DNA of 64,000 bases from NCBI GenBank assembly GCA_030180135.1, contig CM058229.1:41133522-41197521 (forward strand), in the 5' to 3' direction. The translations under genes were made by a program, and so were the position numbers. Of this stretch, positions 1 to 12,200 are shown piece after piece. Source of the DNA: Orychophragmus violaceus (lineage: Eukaryota > Streptophyta > Magnoliopsida > Brassicales > Brassicaceae). The notes below the pieces were generated by a model. The model searched no databases. It saw only the letters and a program-made list of their open reading frames with translations, and was not told the DNA's origin. Within the stretch, counting starts at the first letter, position 1. Every line of letters begins with the position of its first letter.

Positions 1-715
1 TGAGATTGTTAATGGCTAAATTCTTCACCCACCTTAAAATTCATTTTCATGCGAGTTTCATTCGAAAAAATATAGAGAAGATTTTGATTAAATACAGAAG
101 AATTTGATTTAAAATCACGAATCAGGATACAAGCTATAATGATCCAAAACCTGTGTATTATTTAGGAATCATCATTAGTAGGAAACTGTGATACTAAACC
201 CCAATTTTTACAGATGTGAAAACAGTGACGAGAAATGATCGATACTTGGCAATCGCCACCAATGGTCGTTTGAACTAACAACGAACTGGAGTGAGCCCTT
301 TGACTTCTTTCATTAACACTTTATCTCCATGCATTATTAGATTGGAGCCAAACAATAATGATCGAATTGAGCCTTTTTGCCAAGAAACCAAACAAGAAGT
401 ACCAAACTTGGGAAAACCTGTGATTGAGATAGAGACATTTGAAGTACCCAGAAGCTAAAATCAAAGAAAATATATGGTTTCTTCATGTATTGGGTTATCT
501 TCCAAAGCTTAAAAGCTATGCTGAAATGAGAGATCGTGAAGTCTCTCCTGATTTTTCGTCAATGAAAATGGAGCTGGGATTGTTGGGATCGATCGAGAGG
601 ATAAGGGCAGCGCAGATTTTTTTTTTAATTACTAATTTCAATTTTTTAGAATTAAAAATTACAATTATTAAGGGTAAACTAGGGATTTCAAATTTAGAAT
701 GGCAAAGAGATTATT
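1..715. other. Left-edge sequence, no recognised gene
   Basis: No family motif could be recognised in this stretch. The longest open frame (positions 439-717, plus strand, 92 codons) has no motif I know, and part of it is A/T-rich low-complexity sequence, so I do not call it a gene. The minus-strand LINE that follows has its 3' end near position 716. A short T run around 619-627 could be a decayed poly(A) end of that LINE, but it is too short to be sure. Confidence 0.5.
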
Positions 716-1107
716 GAATGGTAGATGAAATTAAAATTTCTGAAAATATGGTATTTATGACTGACGCTCTTCTCAAACGAGATGGAACCCTTCGCTATTC
801 GGTCTGCCGCATGATTTTTTTCCCTAAATTGAAAGACTAACTTGTATTCCTCAAATGATCCAAGCATGTGATTGATGTCTTAAATATGTGCATTGAATCG
901 CGACCAACTTGCAGAATCTGAGATAATTTTTTGCACTTCAATCGAATCAGTCTCAAAGATTACATGTTTATAATTGAATCCTTTCAGTCTATTGACTGCC
1001 CATCTCAGCACTTCAATTTTCGTGTCCAGTGAGGATTTTAACATGGATAGCCTTCTTGCTCCTATCCATATGACTTGGCCTTCTACATTCCTGAGTAACC
1101 ACCGCAT
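716..1107 (-). pseudogene. LINE RNase H-like domain (C-terminal end of ORF2)
   Basis: Frames in this segment read as the RNase H-like (RVT_3 type) tail of plant LINE ORF2 proteins. The start contains a stretch on tracking individual residues, FETDSIEVQKII, which matches the usual 'ETD' region. After one in-frame stop near 880 and a frameshift the frame continues with AADRIAKGSISFEK, matching the family's AD.IAK motif. This is the last domain of the LINE. The stop and frameshift mean it cannot be made as one protein. Confidence 0.75.
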
Positions 1108-1319
1108 CGCTGCATTTCCTTATTCAATGCCGCGTCCACGTTACACTTCATCCATCCATGAGGTGGTAGTTTCTATTTCTCTCTTATATTCGCTCGACAG
1201 GGCCTTGCCTTCCTCTTGCTCTCCTATGTATTCATGCATTTATTCCACTCCAACATGTCTTCAGTAGCTTTCTGCAAGGTAGCCATTGAGTCATAGTTAT
1301 TCCTGTTTTTCCACAACCT

Positions 1320-2650
1320 TTACATTATCCATGGACTCAAGCTTCCAATTTCCTTCTCCATTAGGTACTTAGGAGTGCTAGTCATAACCCAACAAAAGTT
1401 TTCGAACAAGGAGTCAGCCAACATACCATTTCGCGAAGCTGGTATTGGAGAGATATCCCAAACTAACCTTGCAAAGGAGCATTGGAATAGCATATGATTC
1501 ACCGACTCTTCATCCGCGTGACATCTTAAATAAATTGCATCTTTAGAGATATGCTTGTGTTTCAAAGTTCCAGCGACATAGATACAATTACTTAAACATC
1601 TCCATATGAAGTGTTGCACTTTAGGACTAATTTTTGCTCTCCACACTAATTGGTAAAGAGGTTACAAACTAGGCTGGATAAGCGCATCATTTGCACCCTG
1701 ATCCTCCATCAAATTCCTTAAAACCCAATAACCAGATTTAACCGTATACGCACGAGACCGAGTAAACTCCCAACAATACTTGTCCTTACTATTCCAACCA
1801 CCTGATCTAATCTGTTCAAGTCGCTGCATATCCTCATCTCTAATGATGTGCACTAATATGTCTTTGTTCCATTCTTTACCATCAGGTGAGAGAATGTCGC
1901 TTACCTTGGATAGCGGTAAGGCTCTTTTTTGGTGTACATTGCTACATCGTCGACTGGCCAATAATGGCATTGCTGGTTTACTTCCCATCCAACCGTCCTC
2001 CCAAATATCAGTATCTATGCCATCTCCAATCACCTTCTTTACCCCTTTCTTGATCATACTTTAGGCTGCCATGTTGCTTCTCCAAGCGTAAGAAGGGCGG
2101 GAGCCCAAAGAAGCTTTAAGCGGGTATGAATTTTGGAAGTATCTAGCCTTATACACCCTTGCTAGCAGAGATTCCTTGTTAGTGATCATTCTCCACAGAT
2201 GCTTTCCCAACAAGGCAATATTGAATGTCTATATGTCTTTAAAACCCAATCCCCCTTCCTTCTTTGATTTGCTTAGCTGCTCCCATGATCTCCAATGAAT
2301 TCCTCTATTCTCCTTAGAATTTCTCTACCAAAAATCTGCCATAATTGATGCTATCTGCTTGCATATGGTATTTGGTATAGGAAGCATGACATGGTGTAAG
2401 TGGGTAGTGCCATTGAAATTGCCTTAAGGAGCACTTACTTACCACCTGGAGAAAGAAACTTAATCTGCCATCCCATAACCTTTTGTTGCAGCTTTTCCTT
2501 AACATAGCTAAGAATTGATACTTTTGCACCTCCAAAGGCTTCAAGGAATCCGAGATAAAAGCCCTCACCTCCTTCCTGACTTATGCCCATCTTTGTCTTT
2601 ATGCTCTCTCTTATGTCCATGGGCATCTGCTTTCCGAAATAAATACTAGA
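1320..2650 (-). pseudogene. LINE ORF2 region between RT and RNase H, with zf-RVT domain
   Basis: Four overlapping minus-strand frames cover this region (2435-2626, 2314-2568, 1662-2057, 1320-1646). The last reads as the zf-RVT zinc-binding domain of plant LINEs: it starts with a W-x-x-K-x-x-P-K-V-QHFIWR pattern and continues with C and H residues in C-x-x-x-x-E-S-x-x-H-x-L-x-x-C spacing. The middle frame has the family's W-E-D-G-W motif near 2000. Frameshifts at the joins show decay. In intact elements this region follows the reverse transcriptase in the same polyprotein. Confidence 0.75.
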
Positions 2651-2652
2651 CT

Positions 2653-3657
2653 TCAGGTAATTAATTCTTTGACCCGAAGGATGTACCTTTCAAGAATATT
2701 CAAAATTTCTTTTAGCTCCTCCTCATTCCCTTCGCAATAGAACATGCTATCATCTGTGAACAACAAGTGGGAAACTGGTGGAGATTTCCTTGCAACCTTC
2801 AGGCCAGTGATCTTCTTCTCCTTCTCAGCTTTATCTAGCATTCTAACCAACATTTCAGCACACATAACAAACATGTATGGAGACAAGGGACCACCTTGTG
2901 TTATACCATATGTAGGCTTAATATATCCTTGCGGTTGACCAATGGTTAGAACTTGGTATGAAACTGTGGAGACACACTTCAGTACTCTTTCAATCCAATT
3001 CTCACCAAACCCCAAAATTCTCATTTCTCCTTCTAAGAAGCTCCATTCTACTCTATCATAGGCTTTTGAGATGTCTGTCTTGATAGCAATGAATTCCTCA
3101 GCACACTTGTTTTTGGACTTGAGTGCATGTAGAAGCTCGTGTGCCAGCAGGATATTATCCGATATAAGTCTACCCTTCACAAAAGCTGCCTGTGATTCTG
3201 AGATAACCTTAGGTAACACACTAGTCAACCTTCTTGCCATAACCTTAACAATAATTTTATACACCACATTGCTGAGGCTAATGGGCCTAAACTCTGACAT
3301 TCTGGTCGCTTTTACAATCATCGGGATTAAGCATATGTTTGTTCGATTCATCTCCTCACCCATGTCTCCCGTTCTCATAAAATCACTAACCATATTCCAT
3401 AAATCCTCCCCTATATGATCCCATAATTGTTGATAGAAATAGCCATTCAATCCATCTGGTCCCGGGCACTTGTGCGGACTAATGTCAAAGACAGCATCCC
3501 TCACTTTTTCCAAGGACACCAGCGCCATTAACATATCATTCTCCTCTTCTGATACTTTAGATGACACGTCGATCCCTATATCATTATGCTCCAGATGCAT
3601 TCCTATGTCCTCAGATCCGAATAGCTTCTTAAAGTAGGCCTCTGCAAATCTTTCCAA
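2653..3657 (-). pseudogene. LINE reverse transcriptase domain
   Basis: This is a 334-codon open segment of ORF2. It shows the reverse transcriptase blocks in order: the FRPISLSNVVYKI block, the KTDISKAYDRVEW block with the first catalytic Asp, the GITQGGPLSPYMFVM block and FTDDSMF, the form of the F/Y-x-DD catalytic motif seen in plant LINEs (usually FADDS). The length covers the palm and fingers of an L1-type enzyme. The segment itself is open, but frames on both sides are broken, so it is a fragment of a dead element. In an active LINE this enzyme copies the RNA at the nicked target. Confidence 0.9.
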
Positions 3658-3659
3658 GT

Positions 3660-4806
3660 CTACCTCAGCGAACCATTCTTTATTCTAGTCATCCACCAAG
3701 CTGAGAATTCTATTTTGAGCCCGTATGTTCTTGTAAAAGCATATAAGAATTTAGTTCTTTTGTCTCCTTTCTTGACCCAATCCACTCGACTTTTTAATCT
3801 CCAGAACTCTTCCTCGTTTTGGTACTCACTACTCAGCTCCCGTTTCAGGTTTCTCAGCTCTTGAAAATGCATGATGATCTTTTTGTTAATTGGTCGATTT
3901 GATGCTGCAACTGTTGGATCCTTATCGCCGAATTTGGCTTATTCCTTATTTTCCACAAGGATATTTCCTTCATTCAGCCTCGAATCATCCCCATGACTCG
4001 ACCTCCATTAGTGACATCTTCTTGTCTCCAAGAGTTTGCAATCTCTTCCTTAAAACCATCCTGCTGAAAGTATCTATGGTCATACTTAAAGCCTGCCCAA
4101 TTCCTCCTTTGATTCCCCCATCAGACAATTCAATACCGGAATATGTTCAAAGCTTATTCTAGGCTGATAGACTGCCTTAGCTTGTGTAAACATTTCTGTC
4201 CATTCCTGGTTAGCCACTGATATGTCCAGTCTACATTGCACTATCTCATTATTTCTCCTTCCAAACCATGAAAACTGAAATCCTTGGTGTATGAACTCCC
4301 ACATTCCACATGCCGAGAGCATGTTCCTGAATTCCGCACATTCATCCTCACCCCTATCAACTCCATCTATCTTTTCCTCAGGATTAGCCAGCTTATTAAA
4401 ATCTCATTTCATCATCCAGGCGCCTTTCCTATCAATCCAATCTTATTTAATCTCTCCCAGACTAGGCCTCTCAATTTCCTCATTGGATCTCGTAAATGCA
4501 TGTTAAGAAAAATTCTTTATTCTCCAAATTCACCAAAGTATCTATCAATCTCTTATCAAATCGAATAATCATAACTCTGCAGGTCTCATTCCACATAAGA
4601 GCTAATTCTCCACTCATACCGACTGGTTACACCGTATGTAAATCCTTAAACCCAAACTTTTCCACAACTCCTTCAAAATAAAACCTTCTGTTTTTGGTTT
4701 CACTGAGGAATACTATCTCAGGAGAATACCGACCAAGTATCTCCTATAGTTGTCGAACTGTAGGGGTATTCCCTAACCCCTGACAGTTCCAACTCAATAT
4801 CCTCAT
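3660..4806 (-). pseudogene. LINE endonuclease domain and linker (ORF2 start)
   Basis: ORF2 appears to begin at the minus-strand ATG at 4806, which opens with MRILSWNCQGLGN, the standard start of plant LINE endonucleases of the AP-endonuclease/exonuclease/phosphatase family. An in-frame stop follows within about 20 codons. Further along, the frame reads SPEIVFLSETKN, the family's catalytic Glu block, and positions 4086-4322 continue with WFGRRNNEIVQCRLD, matching the block near the catalytic Asp. Several stops and frameshifts separate these pieces. The domain would nick target DNA in an active element. Confidence 0.8.
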
Positions 4807-4862
4807 TAAGATTTCAAAGGGTGCTATTAACCATCAACCCTTCTTTCAAATTTTTACCACTA

Positions 4863-5850
4863 TCACCAGCCTTGATCAAGGCAGAGTGATTCATGTCTGT
4901 AACTGCCATATAGTAGAATGAGTCCTCTGATCCGAGCCTTTTGAGCCAAAGCCAGAGGATTGTCCTCCCAATCTAAGGAACACCGACGGAGGAGATTCAA
5001 GAGCTTCTGAGTTGTCTTGTTTAGCTTTCTTAGAGGTTCTTTCTCCACTGCCACTTAACCTCCTCTTTCTGTTACTCAAGCTCCCTTGGTTAAAATTTGC
5101 ATCTAATGCTGGTGAAGAAGTTCCCAATCTTTAAAATACTCCACTGCTGCTTCTGTTCGAGCATCGCCTTGCCTTCCTTTTTCTTCTTGTCTGACCCAGA
5201 CTTCGGCGATCCCAATCTCTCAAACACAGATACAAGTTGTAAGCCCCTGGTTCCATCCCCTACTTCACCTTGACACACCACCAGGTTCTTTGTTGAATTG
5301 GCTTTCCTATAGGTTAAATGAACTGATTCTCCTCCACTATTTGAGTTACCCCATGAAGTTTTCGTACTTAAATCAAGACTCTCCTTTTTCCTCCAGACCA
5401 TATTTGATTTAGAGCCTCCGAAAATGGGCTTCCCCTGCCTTCCACCTTACCTTTTACACTCTTCTTCTTTGAGTCCTCCACATGATATTCCTGGGCTTGT
5501 AGTGGATTTGCCATACCAGATTCCCACTCTTTATTCATTCGCCCTTGTTCCACTGCGTTCCCTTTCCTCCTCCCTAGATTCGTTACTTTATGTCTTTCGA
5601 TATTCTTACTAGTTCCAGCTTTCCTACTCACTTCACCTTCTTCCATGATCTGTAACGGACACTGGGACTGATCGTGGGTTAGGCATTTGCATAGAAAGCA
5701 TACCTTTAAAAGCTGCTCGTATTCCAAGTCAGTCATCACTTCTTCTCATGTTCTAAGCCTGGCCATCTTCCCAAACTGGAAAGGTTATCCACCTTGACCC
5801 AAGCGTGAGCCCTTACATACTCAATAGATCTGAGTTTTTAGCATGAAGTT
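4863..5850 (-). pseudogene. LINE ORF1 remnant with CCHC zinc knuckle
   Basis: Positions 5739-5368 encode a zinc knuckle with C-x2-C-x4-H-x4-C spacing (CFLCKCLTHDQSQC), placed after a residue pattern (LEYEQLLKV) that normally precedes the knuckle in plant LINE ORF1 proteins. Upstream sequence to 5850 reads RAHAWVKVD in another frame, like the end of a DUF4283 domain. Downstream frames (5401-4863) are lysine- and serine-rich, as expected for the basic tail. Frameshifts and stops break the protein. ORF1 proteins of this kind bind the LINE RNA. Confidence 0.75.
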
Positions 5851-5859
5851 TGTATTGAT

Positions 5860-5873
5860 TTGATCAATGGCTT
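5860..5873. repeat. Left 14-bp target-site duplication
   Basis: The 14 bases TTGATCAATGGCTT occur here and again, identically, at 6822-6835. They bracket the element at 5874-6821, and neither side can be extended by another matching base. A duplication of this length is typical of LINE-machinery (target-primed) insertion. Confidence 0.93.
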
Positions 5874-6821
<948 letters not shown>

Positions 6822-6835
6822 TTGATCAATGGCTT
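6822..6835. repeat. Right 14-bp target-site duplication
   Basis: Identical copy of the 14-base sequence at 5860-5873, marking the 5' boundary of the minus-strand retroelement. Confidence 0.93.
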
Positions 6836-7141
6836 AATTGCCACAAATAGCAAATATAAATTCTTTACTGCCACTTTATGTTTTTTATTTTCTTTTACAT
6901 TTAAAAAGCAAAAGAAGTAAAAGACTAGAATCCTTTATTCTTTCTAATATAATTACTTACTCAATAAAAAAGATTCGCAATCAAATCCAATGATCCCCAA
7001 ACCTAATTATCTCATTTCTATGTGAAAATTACAATTTGTAAAAACTGTAAAACAAAAACTGAATAGTTGTATCAATCGTATAGAAAATACCAGTTAAACA
7101 ATTTATATCAGAACATATACAATATTTTCTTATTCATACAT

Positions 7142-7594
7142 AGGAGAGAAAGGAACAAATAGAAGAAGAATAACTGAAACTGAAGAAGAAGAAGAAAAAG
7201 AAGAAGAAGAAGAAGAAGAGAAGACGAGGAAGGAGAGAAAACAGAAGGAAGCATATGAAGAGATAGATTACAACAAAAAGAGGAGGAGGAGCGAAGAAGA
7301 TGAAGAAGAAGGAGAAAAGGAGAAGGAGAGAAAGCAAAACCGGGAATAGAGAGGAAGAGAGAAAAATAGAGGAGAGGAAGAACAGTGGAAGCATAAAGAA
7401 GAAGAAAATAACAAAAGAAGAATAAGCGGAGGAGAAGGAGAACAAGCAAAACAGAGAAGATGGGGAAAGAGAAATAGAGGAGAAGGAGAAAGATCAGAGC
7501 AGGCAGGGAGAAGATGAAAAGAATGAGAGAAGAGGGTCGAAGAGGGAAATCAGCAGAGGAGAAAAAGAGAGAAAAACAAAAGAGATGAGGAGGA
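7142..7594. repeat. Long polypurine (GA/GAA/GGA) tract
   Basis: For about 450 bp the plus strand is almost entirely A and G, with GAAGAA, GGAGAA and GAGGA motifs and only scattered pyrimidines. The complementary strand gives a long open frame (7108-7701, minus) made of Phe, Leu and Ser only, which I regard as an artefact of the base composition. Such asymmetric tracts can form triplex or H-DNA. No element boundary was seen. The sequence between 6836 and 7141 is A/T-rich with no recognised gene. Confidence 0.9.
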
Positions 7595-7700
7595 AAGTTA
7601 TTTTGGAAATAAAACCAATTTTTAGAATTATATATTAATCTATTTAAATCAATTGTAAAACTATAAAAATAAAATTTAATACTAATTAAAATGGAAAACA

Positions 7701-8620
7701 TTGAAACTTTTACAAAACTACTATATTGTAACTATTTGTAAATGTACAAGTGAGTAAAATTTCATTTTTTTTTGTTTCCCCTATTTTAAATTTGTATTTT
7801 CTGGATATTCTTGATATGCGTATTATACACATGTTAAATATCGAAACACATGTTATATTTGACCTTTCAAGCTCTTTGAATGAAATCACATCAAATCCAG
7901 GGCCACATCTAACTCATACATTTCCTTTCACTATAAGTCTTATGGTCTATAGTTAGACACTGGTTCCAAATGCCACTAACACCACCTTCACCTCCATCAC
8001 AAGGATTTAAATCTATTATGTACGCGGCATAAGAACTTCCTCATCCAAAGTCGGGATCCAAACAAAGAGAATATCTTGTCAATATCCAATTATACAATTA
8101 CAACCTTAGTAGTTTCAACCTTCCTAGAATCTATTTAACAAAAAATACAAAAGCAAGCTGAACTCCAACCTTATTAGTTCCATCTGTATCATATATCTTT
8201 TCCAACAAATAGCCTTTCATACCAGTTAATTTATATTTATGCTTGCACGTCGTTGGACACTCTCTATGACAATCTTTAACATCTTCTCGAAATGTGTTCC
8301 TCAGATTTAGAATACATTCAAACGCCAAAAGCTTCACATGGATTTGAAGACATAGAGTTAGCAGAAAATCATTAACAAACTACATTTATTTCCATAAATA
8401 AAATTTACATCCAAAGGAAGAACATATCCAAAAAGGGGCCTGAGTCATTCACCGATCCTTTAGAAAGATTCATAATATTAGAAATTCCATTGACATAATC
8501 TTATAAAGTCAATCGCCCTCTTGGGAATCTATTACAATCTTCCAAATCCTCAACGATCCTAACTCAAAAAGGATATATAGGTCCATCGGCCTTGACATTT
8601 CCTCTGATTACCGTGCATAG
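7701..8620. other. Unannotated stretch before element X LTR
   Basis: No gene family was recognised. A 68-codon minus-strand frame at 8131-8337 contains several cysteines (CHRECPTTC), but I could not link it to a family and it has no neighbouring exons that I can support. The last bases (8606-8620, ending CCGTGCATAG) resemble the bases that precede another copy of the same LTR at 26676. They may be part of a primer-binding region of element X or an LTR variant. Confidence 0.4.
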
Positions 8621-8710
8621 TGTGAGTTCAAGAATTCACACCGCAATTTGTGTGAAACATGGATTTGGACTTAGAGAGAAATATATATAGATTTTCTATG
8701 AATCAAATAT

Positions 8711-9374
8711 TGTTGGGAATGTCCTGAAATCTACTGTACTATCTCTAGAAAGTATGATAAATGTCGAGATCAGACATAAGTCATAAATACTGGGTGATCA
8801 TGATGGCTTGCTAGAGTCCGCTCTTGATCTATAAGTGTAGGACTTATTACCAGTATTGTATGATCCCAAAGGGTCACACACCATAGCTAACGGGAAAGTT
8901 AAGATGGAATTAATACGGTAAGATGCTAAGGCATTTACTGTATTTGTACAGAGAGTTGGGCAGACAACAAATGGGCTTTTGTCTGATTTGTGTCTTGGGC
9001 CCAAAAGACTAATGAGCCATTAATTTAATTAATTAATTAAACTTGGGCCCATTAGTGAAATAAGATTGCAACAAGGGTTGAAAAACCCTAGCATTCTTTT
9101 TGATTGGGTTTTCGAGCTTGTGGCCGCGTCTCTCTCTCTGTCTTGATTCCATCCGGTCTAGCAGCCATCCCCTGCTTGTAAGAGTGTGGATACCAAAGGA
9201 GGAACAGGTACTCATCTGTTCTAATCTGATCTTGTCATTACCACCAATCATTCCGCTGCAAAGGTAAAGATCAGGTTTGTTTTATGATTCGATTACAAGA
9301 ACCTAGATCTGTTTAAGATTATGTGCTAGGTTGCAATCTGAGAATTGAACCATGGAAAAACGCATAATCCTTCA
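8711..9374 (+). repeat. Copia 5' LTR
   Basis: Begins TGTTGGGAATG and ends ATAATCCTTCA, 664 bp. It differs from the 3' LTR at about four positions: in ATAAGTGTAGG, in GCCATTAATTT, in TTTTCGAGC and in GAACAGGTAC. The sequence TTAATTAATTAATTAA near 9020 is a candidate A/T-rich promoter element, but no transcription start can be fixed from sequence. Confidence 0.95.
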
Positions 9375-9375
9375 G

Positions 9376-9388
9376 TGGTATCAGAGCC
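9376..9388 (+). other. Copia primer-binding site
   Basis: TGGTATCAGAGCC directly follows the 5' LTR after one base. It matches the classic plant Copia primer-binding site complementary to the 3' end of initiator methionine tRNA. Confidence 0.93.
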
Positions 9389-11171
9389 AGGTTTCATTAG
9401 ATTCTTGTAATTTGGATCAAATTATGGAGTTTATTGGTTTAAAGAATCGATTAAAAGATGAAAATTGATTAAAGCTAAATAAACCCTAATCGGCTACTTG
9501 CAATTGGTCTCGGATCATGCAATGAATTGTAGCCGATGATGGCTTGTATCACAAGCAAGTGAGTTGCCGTGTTTTGTTTGTGATCGAGAGCCGTAATGCA
9601 TGATCGCTTATGGTCTCGGCCGTATTGCCCTAATTATGCCGATCGCTTGTGATCGCATGTGATCGTGTGATACGATCGGATTGTTGTCGCATTTGATGCG
9701 TAATGGGCCAAGTGATCGTGTGAGATCGATCATGGATTCAAGCCGAGCGTGATCATGGCATGTGATGCATGAGATCGTGTGATCGATTGCCCTAAGCCGA
9801 GATCGATCAATCCGATCGTGAGGCAAGGGATCGAGCGATCGTGACCGTGATGATCACATGGGCCGTGATGCGTGATCGGTATGTGATGCATGTGCCGTGA
9901 TGCCGAGAGCCGTGCGTGATCGTGTGTTGCGATGATCGATCGTTTGCGATCGTGAGCAACCGCAAGGTCTCAGATGGATCATGGGCCACAAATTGCGTTA
10001 ATGGGCCGAGTTGGATCATGGATCCGATCGTTTGGCCCGTTAAATTTTACGTCCCGCGAATAGTCAATCGGTTAAACCGAGCTTCGCGGTTCGTTGCCCA
10101 AAACCACACCGATTAAACCGGTCCATTTAATTGGAGGTTAATTGTGTGTTTAAAACCTTAAACCGCAAGTTAGGTTAAAATTGGCTAAAACACTAGGTGT
10201 TTCTTCCCGGTTTTGGATTTAACTGAACCGATCCAATTTAATTGGTGGTTCAAGCGGTTAACCCAAATCGCGGTTTGCTGGAAATTATTTAATATATGGT
10301 ATTATTTAATTTCTGGTTAAACCGGATTGAAATTCAAAAATTGAATTTTAACCTAAACCGAAGGCTGGTCTAAGTTTGATTTGGTTGGACCAAATAATTT
10401 AGAGCTGGTCTGGTTTAATAAATAACCGATGGTTTTGATAGTTAATTTGGTCTTGGACCAGAATTAATAAACCGACTCGGTTATGTCAAATTATTGGGCC
10501 AACTGGAATTCTATGGTCTTGGGCCAAGAATTGGGCCTATAATTTGTGACCCAACCTGAAAATATTTATAAAATATTAAATTAGAAATTTCTATTTTTTG
10601 TATGTTTCTAAATTTAGAAAGTTTCTAAAAGAAGTAAGTTTCCCAAAATAGTAATCTTCTATTTTTGGAAATAAAACTTGAAATCCTCAAAAACAATATC
10701 AAGCTTGGATGTCTTTCCAATCTTGTCAGCTACTTAACGCTTATTCGATTACAGATATGGCTTACAGTGTGAGGTGTCTGTTTTCGCGTAAGTAAAGTAG
10801 TATATAGTCACTAATTTCATTGGGAGTCCCAGACTTTAGTGATTATTTGGCTGTAAGAGATTGGTTTCCTTGACTGGGCCATCGGGAGTCCCGGGCCTTG
10901 AGACATCTGGTGTATTGGGCCTTGGGCCCAATTCACAACCGAGAGTTATTGGTTATAACTAGCTGTGTGTATGCTTACCAAGTAAAGCTATTTCTGGGTG
11001 ACGGCCAGTGGCCCACTTTGGATTTAGCTGAACATGGGTCTCGGAATCATTGCATTCTTATGAGGTTAAACAAAGAAATTTTGAATGCAATGCGAGTTTT
11101 CTTATAAGTTATTAAGATTACTCTTTTATGAACTAAATAACTAAAACTCTATTTATCTCTAAATTTCAGCT
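9389..11171 (+). other. Copia untranslated leader with GATC-rich segment
   Basis: About 1.8 kb separates the primer-binding site from gag and holds no credible ORF. Two compositionally odd blocks stand out. In 9503-10030 the tetramer GATC occurs about 28 times by my count, mostly as TGATCG or CGATCG. In roughly 10040-10560 motifs of the form AACCG, CGGTTA and TTAAACCGG recur on both strands. Both blocks are unlike the flanking DNA and may form extensive secondary structure in the RNA leader. Confidence 0.75.
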
Positions 11172-12062
11172 ATGTCAAGCACAAACAATCAAAACACTTT
11201 CTCGATCCGGTCTGTCCTTGAGATGGACAAACTGAACGGATCAAATTTCTTGACTTGGTCGCGGAACCTGAGACTAGTTCTCAGGCATGAGAGAAATGAC
11301 TATGTCCTTGAGAAAGCTCTCCCCGAGAGGATCGGTCCCAAGGCCTCTCATGCAGTATTGAATGCTTGGAATAAGCATTATGATGATGCGGTAGATTTGC
11401 GTGGTCTGATATTGGCTACCATGGACTCAGATTTGCAGAAGCAATATGAGAACATGGAGTCGCCAATAGAGATGATCAGCAACCTGAAATTGAAATTTCA
11501 GGAGCAGGTAAGAGTGGAGAGATACCAGTTGGTTAAATCTCTCACTAGCTGCAAGCTACCGAATGATCATCCAGTAAGTCCTCATATCAGTAAAATGATG
11601 GGTTACATTGATAACCTGAGGAAACTGGATTATCCAGTTAGCCAAGAATTGGCAACTGAGATCATTCTGCAGTCACTGCCGTCAAGCTATGATAAGTTCA
11701 GAAGGAACTATATCAAGAAAGGCTTAACGAAGACGCTGACTGAACTGCATGATATGCTCAAAACAGTTGAGCCAAACGTGAAGAGTACCCTGTACAATCT
11801 CATGAAGGAGAAGGGTAGGTTTACTAAACCTAAAGCTGACAAGGGTGAAGACAAAGTTGTCCAGATTTTAAATCATGGCAAGCGTGTGTCTTCTGAGCCC
11901 GAATCAGATACCTCTTGCGTTGGTAAGTGCTGCTACTGTAAAGAGACTGGGCATTGGAAGAGAGATTGCATTAAATTCATGGAAGATTATGAGGAGTTGA
12001 AGTTTATGTATGAAACTACTTCCTCAGGTATTCATGTTATTACTTCAAGTTATACCTTATAG
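11172..12062 (+). CDS. gag: Copia Gag polyprotein
   Basis: This 296-residue protein is open from an ATG to a TAG and is the only Copia gene here that looks intact. Residues about 15-215 carry the plant Copia Gag (UBN2 type) pattern: LNGSNFLTWSRNLRLVL near the start, then a helical region with DLRGLILATM, and a QSLPSSYDKF block. A zinc knuckle with C-x2-C-x4-H-x4-C spacing (CCYCKETGHWKRDC) lies near residue 265. Gag forms the virus-like particle and packages the RNA. The TAG separates Gag from the protease frame, which continues in phase, so it may be an acquired stop or a way to limit pol. Intact gag with dead pol suggests a semi-autonomous element. Confidence 0.92.
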   Translation: MSSTNNQNTFSIRSVLEMDKLNGSNFLTWSRNLRLVLRHERNDYVLEKALPERIGPKASHAVLNAWNKHYDDAVDLRGLILATMDSDLQKQYENMESPIEMISNLKLKFQEQVRVERYQLVKSLTSCKLPNDHPVSPHISKMMGYIDNLRKLDYPVSQELATEIILQSLPSSYDKFRRNYIKKGLTKTLTELHDMLKTVEPNVKSTLYNLMKEKGRFTKPKADKGEDKVVQILNHGKRVSSEPESDTSCVGKCCYCKETGHWKRDCIKFMEDYEELKFMYETTSSGIHVITSSYTL

Positions 12063-12200
12063 GTATTGGATACTGGTTGTGGCACTGATATTTGTTATAA
12101 TATGCAGAGCCTGAGCAACAGTAGAACGTTGAAGGAAGGACAAGTGGAACTGCGTGTCTGGAAGGAGCTATGGATGCTGCCTCAGCCGTAGGGTTTTCAC
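12063..12200 (+). pseudogene. Copia protease remnant
   Basis: Immediately after the gag stop the same frame reads VLDTGCGTDICYNM, the Copia aspartic protease active-site region (Asp-Thr-Gly). The frame then runs only about 40 more codons before diverging and stopping, so most of the protease is missing. An active enzyme would cut the Gag-Pol polyprotein. Confidence 0.8.

Larger units (their letters stand above)
716..5859 (-). mobile_element. Decayed L1-type LINE retrotransposon
   Basis: Reading the minus strand from 5859 down to 716 gives the usual plant L1 order: ORF1 with a zinc knuckle, endonuclease, reverse transcriptase, zinc-binding domain and RNase H. The reading frame is cut by many stops and frameshifts, so this is a dead copy. 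No target-site duplication or clear poly(A) tail was found, and both outer limits are approximate. The 5' end appears truncated within ORF1, because no 5' leader is visible before the neighbouring element at 5860. Assignment to the L1 superfamily rests on domain order and the reverse transcriptase motifs. Confidence 0.9.

Noticed and set aside
7108..7701. 197-codon minus-strand frame of Phe, Leu and Ser
   Set aside because: It is the complement of a polypurine tract, so stops are simply avoided by composition; no motif or start context supports a gene.
9607..10116. Short frames in the Copia leader (9608-9826, 9807-10019, 9916-10116)
   Set aside because: Arg/His/Asp-rich products are a by-product of repeated GATC motifs; they lie in an untranslated leader and overlap one another on both strands.
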